Part shown: piece after piece, positions 1 through 8,288 of the stretch | Layout of the letters: the number at the start of each line of letters is the position of its first letter | How positions within the stretch are numbered: the stretch's first letter is position 1 | Source of the DNA: FEN-1139 sp964396375 | Lineage (GTDB): Bacteria; Myxococcota_A; Polyangia; Polyangiales; Polyangiaceae | DNA: 64,000 nucleotides | Assembly: GCA_964396375.1 (NCBI GenBank) | Contig: CAYNEY010000005.1 | Span: forward strand, 62,001-126,000 | Direction of reading: 5' to 3' | The notes under the pieces: generated by a model | Seen by the model: the letters and a program-made list of their open reading frames with translations, nothing else | Told to the model about the DNA's origin: nothing | The model's database searches: none | Program-made: the position numbers and the translations under genes

Positions 1-364
1 TCTTCTTCGCCAAGCTGGCTGCCCCTGAGTTCGCGTAGTCGACGACGAACGCCGTATTTTTGGCGACTAGGATCTCGATTGGGGCAATTCGTGGCGTGGT
101 CGCGTCGACCGACGGCGCCGGGGGGATCAAGGCCTGGGACGCTTGCGATTCTGCACCGTCCGGAGCTGGTTCCAAAGCCGCTGGCTCGAGCGGGTGGTTC
201 GGCTCAACCGAGAGGTTCTCCGACGAGGAGGCCGGCACTGCCGCCGGGGCCGTTTCGGGTTTGGCTGGAGCAGGTGCCGCAGTCATGGCTTGGGGCTGTC
301 GGCTCGGAACCGTCCCACAGGCGAGCAAGAAGACGCAGGCAATCGTCCAGAATCCCTGTTTCAT
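1..364 (-). CDS. Lipoprotein of unknown function, cut by window edge
   Basis: The frame starts with ATG at 364 and runs off the left edge, so only about 121 N-terminal residues are visible. It begins with a short basic start, a hydrophobic stretch and a lipobox (FLLACG), as expected for export and lipidation at that Cys. The mature part is rich in Ala, Pro, Glu and Ser and looks disordered. Near the edge it becomes more ordered (a stretch resembling IEILVAKNTAFVVDY). It is divergent from the small membrane protein gene that starts at about 470. No domain is recognisable in the visible part, so function is unknown. Confidence 0.6.
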   Translation of the reverse strand, partial: MKQGFWTIACVFLLACGTVPSRQPQAMTAAPAPAKPETAPAAVPASSSENLSVEPNHPLEPAALEPAPDGAESQASQALIPPAPSVDATTPRIAPIEILVAKNTAFVVDYANSGAASLAKK

Positions 365-469
365 GGTCACGGGAGGATACGACCAACTGGAGGTTTCGTC
401 CCGCACCTTGAAAACACCTGTAGGGTCCACAAATTTTCCCGAGCTCCGGGTTCTCGGTACCCTGCACAG

Positions 470-898
470 GTGCTCTTCCGCCTCGGTCGCCGCCTCTTCG
501 GACTTACTGCCGCCTTCTTCGCCATCCTTGGCTTCGTCGCGGTGCCAGTCGGCGACCGGACTGGGCTCGAGCATGTGCGGGAGTTCGTAGGGAGCGAAAC
601 GGGCCAACGAATCGGCCAGGCCGGCCTCGAGGTCTCCCGGATCGCGCGAGAGCGCCTTGCCTCCACCTTGGCCAGCTCTTCCAGTACCCCGCTGCCCTCT
701 AGCCTGCCCTCCTCTGGGGCACTCCTTGGCCATCCGGAGCTGGATGAGATCACGCGGGTAGTGGAGGGGGTGGCCGATCCCTCACTCAGCCGGACCCAGC
801 AAACCGAAGCCAAGAAGCCCCGACCTTCACGGACACCTGCCACAAGGACGCGGGCGCGTTCCCGTACTCCCGAACCGAGTCCGAACACGCGGCGGTGA
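470..898 (+). CDS. Small membrane-anchored hypothetical protein
   Basis: GTG at 470 is the first start that precedes a convincing hydrophobic N-terminus (LFGLTAAFFAILGFVAVPV), giving 142 residues with one transmembrane segment or signal anchor. Next comes a helical region (GSETGQRIGQAGLEVSRIARERL), then a Ser/Pro and finally an Arg/Pro-rich tail. The last 72 bases run antisense over the 3' end of the hydrogenase protease gene, so one of the two tails may be a frame artefact. No family recognised. The upstream gene is divergent and encodes a lipoprotein, so an envelope role is possible but not shown. Confidence 0.45.
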   Translation: MLFRLGRRLFGLTAAFFAILGFVAVPVGDRTGLEHVREFVGSETGQRIGQAGLEVSRIARERLASTLASSSSTPLPSSLPSSGALLGHPELDEITRVVEGVADPSLSRTQQTEAKKPRPSRTPATRTRARSRTPEPSPNTRR

Positions 899-1417
899 TC
901 CCCGACCGACACCGAAAGCGAAGAGGGCAGGCCTCCTCGTTCGCATGGTCACGCCAGGTCCGCGAAGAAGCTGGATCACGACCCGAAGCGCACGCGGAAC
1001 GGCCGCACGCACCGGCGCGCTCAGCCGCTCCACAAACGGCCGCATCACTCCTGGCTCGATACCCACCAGCAGCACCTTTGGCAAGTCCTCCGCTCCCCGC
1101 AGGCGCTCGCTCAACTCGAGCAGCGAGGAAAGACTCATCGCGTGCCCAACCGCACAACCTGGTGACACTCGACCACTCAAACAGCGGGTCACGCTGACCC
1201 GCCCAGGGGCGCTGCCCTTGAGCTCTGCGTCGATCACCACAATCGTAGAGTAGGCGAGGAAGTGGTCCAGCACGGCAAGCGAGAGTTCAGAAACCAGATG
1301 CACCTCCGCGCCCAGACCGCGCATGTTCCCGAGCATCCGCCCGAGAACCAGCCCAATTCCGTCATCCTCACACAGCTCATTGCCCACGCAGAGCACACAG
1401 CGTCTTCCCTTAGCCAT
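827..1417 (-). CDS. [NiFe] hydrogenase maturation protease (HyaD/HoxW/FrcD type)
   Basis: About 196 residues. The N-terminus carries the family signature GNELCEDDGIG, the GN-x-DDG-type motif of nickel-dependent endopeptidases. Further in are a conserved VVIDAE region and the VGIEPG segment. The family removes the C-terminal peptide of the hydrogenase large subunit after Ni insertion. Here the substrate would be the large subunit encoded at 3924-5327, whose tail extends beyond DPCLSCSTH. ATG 1417 lies one base after the stop of the upstream gene, suggesting translational coupling; an in-frame ATG at 1438 is the alternative. The C-terminal 40 or so residues are Arg/Pro-rich and atypical, and they overlap the convergent gene by 72 bases. 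Family call is firm; the tail is doubtful. Confidence 0.85.
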   Translation of the reverse strand: MAKGRRCVLCVGNELCEDDGIGLVLGRMLGNMRGLGAEVHLVSELSLAVLDHFLAYSTIVVIDAELKGSAPGRVSVTRCLSGRVSPGCAVGHAMSLSSLLELSERLRGAEDLPKVLLVGIEPGVMRPFVERLSAPVRAAVPRALRVVIQLLRGPGVTMRTRRPALFAFGVGRGSPPRVRTRFGSTGTRPRPCGRCP

Positions 1418-1418
1418 C

Positions 1419-2773
1419 TCAGGTTGCCGTCGTTCCAAGGTTCGAATCCTGTGACTCGACGCGGGGCTCGGTGAGACCGCGGACCGTCGAGTATACCACG
1501 CGTTCTACGCTAGCCGGCTCGGGCAGTACCGCCGCCATCACCCCCACGGCCATCACCTCCTCTTCAACCGGGAAGAATCGCGTGTGCACGATCAGACCGT
1601 CGCGGTCGCGCACAGTCACCTCCACGATCTCCGCGCAGTCGAGCAGACTCTGAGCCTGCTCGCCGACCCGCGCCACCATCCCGGTCATCGCCGCCAGCTG
1701 TTCCACCAACTCCGGTTCCCCCGACGCGACCACTGGGAACCCCAGGGCGTCTGCCACCACCGCCCCACGCGCCATCACCTCCTCCACCAATTCCCCCAGC
1801 GCCCACTCGACACCACCCCGCTCCGTCGGAGCCCCACTGCATGGCTCTTCGACGGCGAAGGTTCCTGAGTTGGTCGGCGCCTTGTAGAGGCGCGCACGCG
1901 TCCTCTGCAGGTCGCGCGCCAGCACCTCCTTCTCAGCTTCGACGCGCTCCAAATCGCGAACCCGCGTCCGGAGTCGATCGAGCTCGTCGACCAACCCACT
2001 TGTCTCCTCCAGGTGCCGCAAGAGTTGCGACTTGTCGAGCTGGAGACTCTTGATCTCAACCAGCAATCTCGCATTCTCAGCGCTCGCACCCTTCTCGCGC
2101 TCCAGCTCCCGAATCTTCGCGAACAAGGCGGGACGCTCGGCCCGCAACGCCTCCACCTCTCCGAGCACAGCCTCAGCCTGGGCCACCCGCTGGTTCGAGG
2201 GACCGTCGGAAGATAGTCCCCCGCTCGCCACCTTGGCTCCTATGTGACCCTCATCGCTCCGAAGCCGCCACTGTCGTTCGAGGGCACGCGCTGCCTCGTG
2301 CACACTCTCGATCTCGAGCTTCAGCCCAACCACGGTCGTTTCCCATTGCTCTCGCTCCTCGGCAAGACCAAGGGCATGATCGGCCACTTCCTTCGCCAGC
2401 TGGTCACGCTCGTCGGTCAGTCTTCGGCAGGCTGCTCGGTGCCGCGCCGCCTCCTTTTGGTCGAGCCTCGCCGCAACTCGAGCCTGTTCACACTCCGCAC
2501 TCAGTCGCTCGACAGTCTCGGTAAGACGAAGCTCGGAAGCCTCCAGCGACTTCTTCTCCCGACCAAGCTCGATCAGCTTCTCGTTGCTGCGTCGCAACTG
2601 TCGAAGCAAGCTTTCCGACTCACCACTCGACATGACCGAGCGCTCTGCTCTTTCGAGGTCNNNNNNNNNNGCACTTGCATCTCACCGAGAGCACTCGCCA
2701 ATCGATTGCGATGCTCTGCCACCGAGACGAGCAGCTCGTCGAAACCGACAACGGTGGGGTGATTGGTCGCCAT
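1419..2773 (-). CDS. Coiled-coil protein with C-terminal Roadblock/LC7-like domain (interrupted by assembly gap)
   Basis: The gene starts at ATG 2773. It is interrupted by ten N at 2661-2670 and resumes in a different apparent frame (DLERAERSVMSSGESE), so the true gap length is not ten bases. Together the parts give roughly 450 residues. Residues about 40-300 are strongly heptad-like, Glu/Arg/Leu-rich coiled coil. The last 110 or so residues (VVADALGFPVVASGEPELVEQL..., ending near VEEEVMAVGVMAAVLPEP) have the size and pattern of a Roadblock/LC7 domain, like the dedicated Roadblock protein encoded just upstream. Such domains act as dimerisation and GTPase-regulating platforms (MglB family). 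Position inside the hydrogenase operon suggests a scaffold for it. Coiled coil is certain; the Roadblock call is moderate. Confidence 0.7.
2661..2670. other. Assembly gap (10 N)
   Basis: Ten N interrupt the coiled-coil/Roadblock gene. The reading frame differs on the two sides, so the gap is a placeholder of unknown length rather than exactly ten bases. The real protein is probably intact. Confidence 0.95.
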
Positions 2774-2784
2774 TCTGCGCCCTA

Positions 2785-3153
2785 TTACATCGCCTTCGCC
2801 AGCTCCGCGCAGGCACGCTTGAGCTCGATGAAGACCAGCCCCAGTTTGGCATCCTTGGTGGTTAGCACCACCAGCACCGAATCCTGTCCTACCGCGTTGA
2901 GCACCACGTATCCCTTGCCACTCCGGACGTAAGTCTGCTCCATCACCGCACCCATCAACTCACTCGAGATCCGCTCCCCGACACCCAGCATCGCTGCAGC
3001 CATGCCCGACACCAGCTCTTCGTCAATCTCCGAGGGCAACACTGAAGCCACCACGAAACCGTCGATGCTCACCACTGAAGCGCCGATGATATCGGGCGAT
3101 GCCGAACGCAGCCCACGAAGAATCTCCTGTATCCGTTCCGTTCTCGTTGCCAT
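2785..3153 (-). CDS. Roadblock/LC7 domain protein (MglB-like)
   Basis: 122 residues, the normal size for a single Roadblock/LC7 domain. It shows the family layout: an N-terminal helix (RIQEILRGLR), strands with ASVVSIDGFVVASVLP, a helix with MAAAMLGVGERISSEL, strands around GYVVLNAVGQDSVLVVLT, and the closing helix GLVFIELKRACAELA. Members regulate Ras-like GTPases (MglB on MglA) or serve as dimeric scaffolds. No MglA-like GTPase gene is visible in the window. It follows the ferredoxin-fusion gene by about 50 bases and precedes the coiled-coil/Roadblock gene by 11, so the pair could form a heterodimer. A good ribosome-binding site (GAAAGGAAAGG) precedes ATG 3153. Confidence 0.88.
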   Translation of the reverse strand: MATRTERIQEILRGLRSASPDIIGASVVSIDGFVVASVLPSEIDEELVSGMAAAMLGVGERISSELMGAVMEQTYVRSGKGYVVLNAVGQDSVLVVLTTKDAKLGLVFIELKRACAELAKAM

Positions 3154-3205
3154 CAGCCTTTCCTTTCTTACCGTTTACGTCACCACCATCCGCCGTCCGA
3201 GAGAT

Positions 3206-3919
3206 CTAGCGCACAGAGAGAGTGAATGCGCAGAGGCAACCGCTCCGATCGAGAGAGATCTGATAATTGCGACTCACAAACGCCCCCAGCAGCCCCGCCC
3301 AGTACTCATGAAACAACTCGCACACCACCGCAACCTTCCCGGGGACCTGACTCACACCCGCCACTCTGGTAACCGCACAGCGGGTCATGGTGATGGAGAT
3401 GCTCTGCGAGTCACTCGATACCTGATACTCGAACTCGAACGCACCGCGCATGCGCTGTCGTAACCGCAGAAGCACCTCGCTCACCCGGCACCCCTCATAC
3501 ATCTCGGGCAGATGCTCAGCCGCGAGCTTGCCTGCCTTTCTCCCCACTGCTCGCTGACCGCGACCCATGGTCTCCACGATGGAGTCGGCGAGCCCACCCA
3601 GACGCACAGCAACATCACGGAGCGCACCCTCCCACTCGTGCTCACCAATCTCGGCACCGAGCGGACGGGCGCGCAAGAAGCGGTTGACCAATGCCACATC
3701 GTCAACCACCCGATAGAAGGGGGACTGCTTTTTGATGTCCGACACTTCCAGACAGCGTGACGGACACAGGTTTCGGCATGATTCGCAGCCGATGCAATCC
3801 TCGGGATGGCTCACCTCCGGGATCGACCCGGTGCCAAGGACGAAGACCTGGGTGGGACAAATGTCCACACACATCCGACACGAGCGACATCCAACACGAT
3901 CGATGCTGATGCTGGCCAT
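3206..3919 (-). CDS. 2x[4Fe-4S] ferredoxin fused to a V4R-like C-terminal domain
   Basis: 237 residues. The first 60 or so are a bacterial-type dicluster ferredoxin with CRSCRMCVDICP and CIGCESCRNLCP, each fitting CxxCxxCxxxCP. A helical linker (about residues 85-150) follows. The C-terminal 80 residues end in a Cys-patterned segment (TRCAVTRVAG, VCELFHEYWAGLLG, SGCLCAF) that resembles V4R/ATC-hydrolase-like small-molecule or metal-binding domains. Its start lies 4 bases after the hydrogenase large-subunit stop. The obvious role is to accept electrons from the hydrogenase small subunit. What the C-terminal domain senses or binds is unknown. The ferredoxin call is firm; the V4R-like call rests on pattern only. 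Confidence 0.8.
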   Translation of the reverse strand: MASISIDRVGCRSCRMCVDICPTQVFVLGTGSIPEVSHPEDCIGCESCRNLCPSRCLEVSDIKKQSPFYRVVDDVALVNRFLRARPLGAEIGEHEWEGALRDVAVRLGGLADSIVETMGRGQRAVGRKAGKLAAEHLPEMYEGCRVSEVLLRLRQRMRGAFEFEYQVSSDSQSISITMTRCAVTRVAGVSQVPGKVAVVCELFHEYWAGLLGAFVSRNYQISLDRSGCLCAFTLSVR

Positions 3920-3923
3920 GGCG

Positions 3924-5327
3924 TTATACCCTCACGATTTGACGAACCAGCTCCTGCCGAACCAGGATTTTGACTTCGAGCGGCATCTGTCCCACCGCGT
4001 GCGTTGAGCACGACAGACAGGGATCATAGCAGCGAATGGCAAACTCGATGCCGTTCAACAGCTCGGACTCCGGCCCCTCCAGGAAGTGCCGCGCCGCATC
4101 GACCACCGTCTGGTTGATACCGGCGATATTGTGCTGCGTCGCCACCAACAGGTTCGCGCGCGTCACGTTCGCACGCTCATCCACCTCGAAGTCATGAATC
4201 AGAATCCCGCGAGGCGCCTCCACATGCGCCACTCCTCGCCCCAGGGAACCTAGCCTAGTCTCCCTCACTCTGTCGGAGAGGATCTCCGGGTCAGAGAGCA
4301 ACTCGCGAGCGCGCTCCACCTGGTGCAGAAGCTCGATCAAACGGGCATGGTGCTGCGCAACCGTGGCGTGACAGGGGCGGCCATAACTCTCACGGAATCG
4401 CTCGAGCGCGGCCTGGGCGCGCGGGGTGGAAAGGCGCTCCGTCACGTTGATGCGCGCCAAAGGCCCGACCCGATACGGCACCCAATCGTCCCCATGCCGA
4501 AAGCGGATCTCTTTCGCGTAGGAATGCTCGAGCGCCCGTTCCTGCAGATGCTCCCGGTACTCCTCTACGGCAAACTCACGAACCAGGCTCCCGTCCGGAC
4601 CCATGACCCGGAGACTCCCGTCGTAGGCATCCACAACGCCGTTGATGGTCGAGCAGACATCATGAACGGGCAGGGAGAATCGCGCCAGCACGTCGTCGTG
4701 ACGACGGAGCGCTTCAAATCCCGCGTCGACCAACCCCTCGACCGAGTCCAGTGCCTCGTCGACGAGCACCGTCAGTCTCTGGTGCGCGTCGGCACCGAGC
4801 GGACTCGCCATCCCTCCCACCACACACGTCACCGGATGAGTTCCCCGCCCCCCTACCTCCTCCGCGATGCGCTGCCCAATCGACCGGAGCCGCAACGCCT
4901 TGCGGGCTAGCTCCGGTGCAACCTCCAGCAGAGCGACCAGGTTGCGCCGCTCCGGTGCCGCGTCCAACCCAAGAAACAGATCCGGCCCAGCCAGTGCAAA
5001 GAAGTGGATGGCGTGTGAGTGAATGATGCTACCCGCGTTGAGCAGCTCGCGGAGCAGCCGCGCGGCGCGGGGAATGCTGACACCGAAGACGCGATCCACT
5101 GCCTTGGCCGCCACCAGGTGATGGGCATGCGGACACGTGCCGCAGATCCTGGAGGTCACCGTCGGCATCATCTCCACGTGCATGCCCTGCACGAAACGCT
5201 CGAAACCACGAAATTCGAGCACGTGAAACTGGGCCGAGCCCACCCGACCGTCGTCCAGAAGTTCAATGGTGACCCGCGCATGTCCTTCGATCCGGGTGAC
5301 CGGGTTGATTTCGATGGTTCGACTCAT
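3924..5327 (-). CDS. [NiFe] hydrogenase large subunit, group 3c (MvhA/VhuA)-like
   Basis: 467 residues. The N-terminus INPVTRIEGHARVTI leads into the L1 metal-binding motif RICGTCPHAHH. The C-terminus holds the L2 motif DPCLSCSTH. These four Cys bind the NiFe(CN)2CO site. After the terminal His there are 24 residues (beginning AVGQMPLEVK), the peptide normally cut by a maturation protease such as the one encoded at 827-1417. The segment FRGFERFVQG and the HSHAIHFFALAGPD region resemble methanogen F420-non-reducing (Mvh) enzymes. It lies 3 bases downstream of the small-subunit gene. It catalyses reversible H2 oxidation in the cytoplasm, since no twin-arginine signal is present on the partner. 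No HdrA or MvhD partner gene is nearby, unlike typical group 3c clusters. Confidence 0.93.
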   Translation of the reverse strand: MSRTIEINPVTRIEGHARVTIELLDDGRVGSAQFHVLEFRGFERFVQGMHVEMMPTVTSRICGTCPHAHHLVAAKAVDRVFGVSIPRAARLLRELLNAGSIIHSHAIHFFALAGPDLFLGLDAAPERRNLVALLEVAPELARKALRLRSIGQRIAEEVGGRGTHPVTCVVGGMASPLGADAHQRLTVLVDEALDSVEGLVDAGFEALRRHDDVLARFSLPVHDVCSTINGVVDAYDGSLRVMGPDGSLVREFAVEEYREHLQERALEHSYAKEIRFRHGDDWVPYRVGPLARINVTERLSTPRAQAALERFRESYGRPCHATVAQHHARLIELLHQVERARELLSDPEILSDRVRETRLGSLGRGVAHVEAPRGILIHDFEVDERANVTRANLLVATQHNIAGINQTVVDAARHFLEGPESELLNGIEFAIRCYDPCLSCSTHAVGQMPLEVKILVRQELVRQIVRV

Positions 5328-5330
5328 ATT

Positions 5331-6260
5331 TCAGGCCCCCTCTTTGTTCAACCAACGGCGGACCAAAAAGCTTGGCTTGCGCCGGAATACCGGGCTTGCC
5401 ATAGCGTATGCGTAGTGGGTTTTCGATTGCTGTTCGATCTCGCTGATGATGGCGGATCGTTCGATCTTGGTCAGGTGGCTCATCCGCGTGGCCACCTCGG
5501 TGCGGATGTCGCGGTGTGGCTCGAGGATCACCAGCTCCGATGGACCACCACAGCCCGTACAAGGGACTCCTCGCTGTGGGCAAGGGGCGAGACAACGATC
5601 GAGGGTAGCGCTGCCGAGACACACCACCCCCTGTGAGAGAAAGCACAGCTCGGGATCGAGCACCCCCTCGTGCTCGCGCCTGAGGGTCGCACAATCCGTC
5701 TTCTCCATCCGCCGCGAGCATCGGTAGCACACGTTCTCTGGCCCAAAACCACCGTCGATTCCCCGCAACGCCTGTCGCAACGCACCAGCAATATAAAACG
5801 GGTTCGGCGGACAGCCCGGCAAATAGAAGTCGACGGCAATCTCGCTGTCGAGCGGGCGCACACCCTCCGGGAGCAACCGGGGCAGCCCGCGATCGGGAAC
5901 GGTGTCGGTTGCGGTAGTGGGATTGGCACGAAACACACTGTCCTCGAGCTCCCGGTGGGTATGTGCGTACGCGCTTCCCTGTGGCCCTCCGTACACGGCG
6001 CACACTCCAAACGATAGGATTAGCTCACAGCTCTCCCGCATCGCGTGAGCGCACACGACGTCGTGCTCGGTGCGCAAGGCGCCACTCACCAGGCCCAAGC
6101 GCGCGGGCGGGTAACCTTTCTGGTCCATCAGAATCGGCAACCGAACAATCTCGATCTCGTCGAGCACCGCCGTCAGCCGCTCGTGCAGATCGACCAGGCT
6201 CACCTCACAGCCGGAGCAACTGGACAGCCACTCGAAGGATACAGTCGTTTTTGTCATCAT
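5331..6260 (-). CDS. [NiFe] hydrogenase small subunit, group 3 (MvhG/FrhG)-like
   Basis: 309 residues with no Tat signal, so cytoplasmic. The proximal cluster motif is CSGCEVS near residue 15. Later ligands lie in GVCAVYGG and PGCPPNPF. A Cys-rich C-terminal region (CYRCSRRMEKTDC, LSQGVVCLGSAT, CLAPCPQRGVPCTGCGGP) matches the extra clusters of MvhG/FrhG-type subunits. It passes electrons from the NiFe site to a partner, here most plausibly the ferredoxin-fusion protein two genes downstream. Two adjacent ATG codons (6260, 6257) follow a GGGGGAC ribosome-binding site. The C-terminal 70 residues (helical, basic end) extend beyond the cluster domain and could dock the accessory proteins. Operon gap to the large subunit is 3 bases. 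Confidence 0.92.
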   Translation of the reverse strand: MMTKTTVSFEWLSSCSGCEVSLVDLHERLTAVLDEIEIVRLPILMDQKGYPPARLGLVSGALRTEHDVVCAHAMRESCELILSFGVCAVYGGPQGSAYAHTHRELEDSVFRANPTTATDTVPDRGLPRLLPEGVRPLDSEIAVDFYLPGCPPNPFYIAGALRQALRGIDGGFGPENVCYRCSRRMEKTDCATLRREHEGVLDPELCFLSQGVVCLGSATLDRCLAPCPQRGVPCTGCGGPSELVILEPHRDIRTEVATRMSHLTKIERSAIISEIEQQSKTHYAYAMASPVFRRKPSFLVRRWLNKEGA

Positions 6261-6266
6261 GTCCCC

Positions 6267-6758
6267 CTACTCCGTGATCACCAGCTCCTTCAGACAGGCA
6301 CTGTCGCCGGCGTGAATGATGTCCAGATCGACCTTCTTACCCAGGATATTCTGCAAGTACCCACAGAACAACCCATGATTCATCATGCACAAGGAGAGCC
6401 GTTGCTCGTGTGCGTATCGAAACAGCGAGCATCGAACCATACAGTGGTGAAACACCAACCGAAGCGCCTTCTTGCCCTGCTTCTCGTAGAAGGGTGTGCT
6501 CGCACCGTGCTCTTGCCAGACCTCGAAAGGCCAGTCGATCCCAAGCTCCCCTAGTTTTTGCGTGAGCAGTGCCAGCGCTTCGATGGGATCCGAGGTGGTG
6601 CGGGAGGCTTTTTCTTTGAGTCCGATCGCGCGCCCGGCACGGAAGGTGATGGTCGTGGCGCCTCGCCCCAGCGTGCTTTCTAGCCCATGGGAGAGCGAAG
6701 CCAAAAACACCATCATGCCTTGAAGTTCTCCGGATTTCTGATTGAGCGGCTCGGTCAT
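6267..6758 (-). CDS. V4R-like (hydrocarbon-binding) Cys-rich protein
   Basis: 163 residues from ATG 6758, chosen because GGGAGGGACC precedes it directly; an ATG at 6782 is the alternative. The C-terminal half has the V4R-domain pattern: HHCMVRC, then SLCMMNHGLFCGYLQNILG, then AGDSACLKEL. In known members these Cys bind metal or a small ligand. Other family members include the 4-vinyl reductase BchJ and ligand-sensing domains of regulators. The N-terminal half is helical. It sits between the kinase-like gene and the hydrogenase small subunit in the same operon, 6 bases upstream of the latter. It could sense a redox or small-molecule signal linked to H2 turnover. Domain call is moderate, role inferred. 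Confidence 0.65.
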   Translation of the reverse strand: MTEPLNQKSGELQGMMVFLASLSHGLESTLGRGATTITFRAGRAIGLKEKASRTTSDPIEALALLTQKLGELGIDWPFEVWQEHGASTPFYEKQGKKALRLVFHHCMVRCSLFRYAHEQRLSLCMMNHGLFCGYLQNILGKKVDLDIIHAGDSACLKELVITE

Positions 6759-6785
6759 GGTCCCTCCCTGGGCGATAGACATGTG

Positions 6786-8288
6786 TCACTGCTCGCATTT
6801 CTTCTGAAGCATCTTGAGATTGGCGCGACAGGCTCGATGCTCGGGATCGAGTTCGAGCGCGCGTTGCCAGTGGTCTCGGGCCTCGGCGAGCTGCCCGCTT
6901 TGCATGGCCTCGAACCCGCGTTCGAACAACAGCGCCGCCGCCCGCTTGGGGTCCTCGGGCAAGCCCACAATGCGGAGCCTGGAATCGCTGGCTGAGGGCT
7001 CCCCGTGGGGCTGCACCGATGCTTGTTCGCGCCGAACTCGCTCGAGCGCCGCGTCCCAATCATGCCGGGACGGTCCTGCCCCTGGTGCCGAGCTCATCCC
7101 CACCATGGCACGCGAGCGAGCCGACAGAGACTCCTCGGTGGCGCACGACGAGGGCAAACACCGCGAACCAAGGCCGGTCGGGGAGCGGTCGACCTCGTGT
7201 TCCGGAGATGAACTCCGCGGCAGCACTGCCTTGATCGATGGCCCTGAGATCCGGCGCGCACTGGCGGCGGCCCCGGGCGGGCAGGCGGCTCGCAGCTGCG
7301 GTTCGGACCGCACCGTGGGAGGAGGGGCCTCGCATCCCTCAACCACGAACAAGAGCGAAACCAAGCTGGCGACGTGGCTCGGGCTCACCTGATCGCGGGT
7401 GGCCATGAGCAGCACGTCGAGTTCGCAGGCTAGCTCGCCGGCGCTCGTGACCCGGGCGGGGTGGTCTGAAAGCAAGAGTCGCTCAATCACGGCGTCGAGC
7501 TCTGCGCTGATCCACGGTGCGTGCACACTCGGCGGCACGAAGCTCAGCTCGGGACTGCGACCCGTGAGCAATCGATACAGGGTTGAGCCGATTTGCCTGA
7601 GGTCACGGGCTCTCCCACCCTCCCAATCCAGATTCGGCGAAACTTCAGCCAACTCGATACTTGCAGCGCTTTGGGTCGTGCCTGGGCCTTCGACCAGACC
7701 GAGAGCGCCTGGACTGAGTCCAAAGTCGATCAGCTTCACTAGTCCTTGGATGGTGATGATGATGTTCTCCGGCGCCACGTCGCCGTGACAGGTGCCAAGT
7801 GGTCGTCCCTGTTCATCGAGCCGACCATGCGCATACTCCAGCGCCCGAGCGAGCTGTCGAGCAACTTCGAGGCCAAACCAGATCGGCAACGCGTGGCCGG
7901 CCTTGGAGGTGAGTTCCAGCAATTGCTGGAGGGACTTCCCGTCGAACAGCTCGGAGACATACCCACACGAGTCGCTCTCGGGTGCAAGCTCCATGATCCG
8001 GAGGATCGAGGGGTGATGGAGTGTACTGGCCTTGTTGGCGCGCAGCCGGACCTCTTGACAGAGCCGAGGATCCTTCGCGCGTTCTGCGCGGAGGATCCGG
8101 ATCAGTTGGGGCCGCGCGATCGCGCCCTCTTCACACAGCTCGGCGAGCCACGATTCATAGACTGAGTCCTCACCGAGACAGCTCCGCAAGACCACACCAA
8201 AGGGTTGGTTCGGTTCTTTCGAAAGCGCGAGACCCAAGTCCTTCTGCACGCAAGCCCTTTCCACCAACACAACCTGATAGATACCCAC
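6786..8288 (-). CDS. Degenerate Ser/Thr protein kinase (probable pseudokinase) with C-terminal TPR
   Basis: 500 residues. Kinase landmarks are visible: LHHPSILR before the hinge, ELFDGKSLQQLL, a catalytic-loop equivalent HGDVAPENI, and IDFGLSPG as the DFG motif. No glycine-rich loop is seen, and the strand that should carry the VAIK lysine reads FGVVLRS. The Arg of HRD is Gly. Asp and Asn of the catalytic loop and DFG remain. A variable linker follows, and residues 430-500 form TPR-type helices (RGFEAMQSGQLAEARDHWQRAL). It is the first gene of the hydrogenase operon, ending 27 bases before the V4R-like start. It probably serves as a scaffold or a regulated switch rather than an ordinary kinase. 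Confidence 0.75.
   Translation of the reverse strand: MGIYQVVLVERACVQKDLGLALSKEPNQPFGVVLRSCLGEDSVYESWLAELCEEGAIARPQLIRILRAERAKDPRLCQEVRLRANKASTLHHPSILRIMELAPESDSCGYVSELFDGKSLQQLLELTSKAGHALPIWFGLEVARQLARALEYAHGRLDEQGRPLGTCHGDVAPENIIITIQGLVKLIDFGLSPGALGLVEGPGTTQSAASIELAEVSPNLDWEGGRARDLRQIGSTLYRLLTGRSPELSFVPPSVHAPWISAELDAVIERLLLSDHPARVTSAGELACELDVLLMATRDQVSPSHVASLVSLLFVVEGCEAPPPTVRSEPQLRAACPPGAAASARRISGPSIKAVLPRSSSPEHEVDRSPTGLGSRCLPSSCATEESLSARSRAMVGMSSAPGAGPSRHDWDAALERVRREQASVQPHGEPSASDSRLRIVGLPEDPKRAAALLFERGFEAMQSGQLAEARDHWQRALELDPEHRACRANLKMLQKKCEQ

Noticed and set aside
1431..1455. GGTTCGAATCC sequence resembling a tRNA T-loop
   Set aside because: The bases on both sides do not form a T stem and no acceptor, D or anticodon arm is present; the stretch is the 3' end of the coiled-coil/Roadblock gene.
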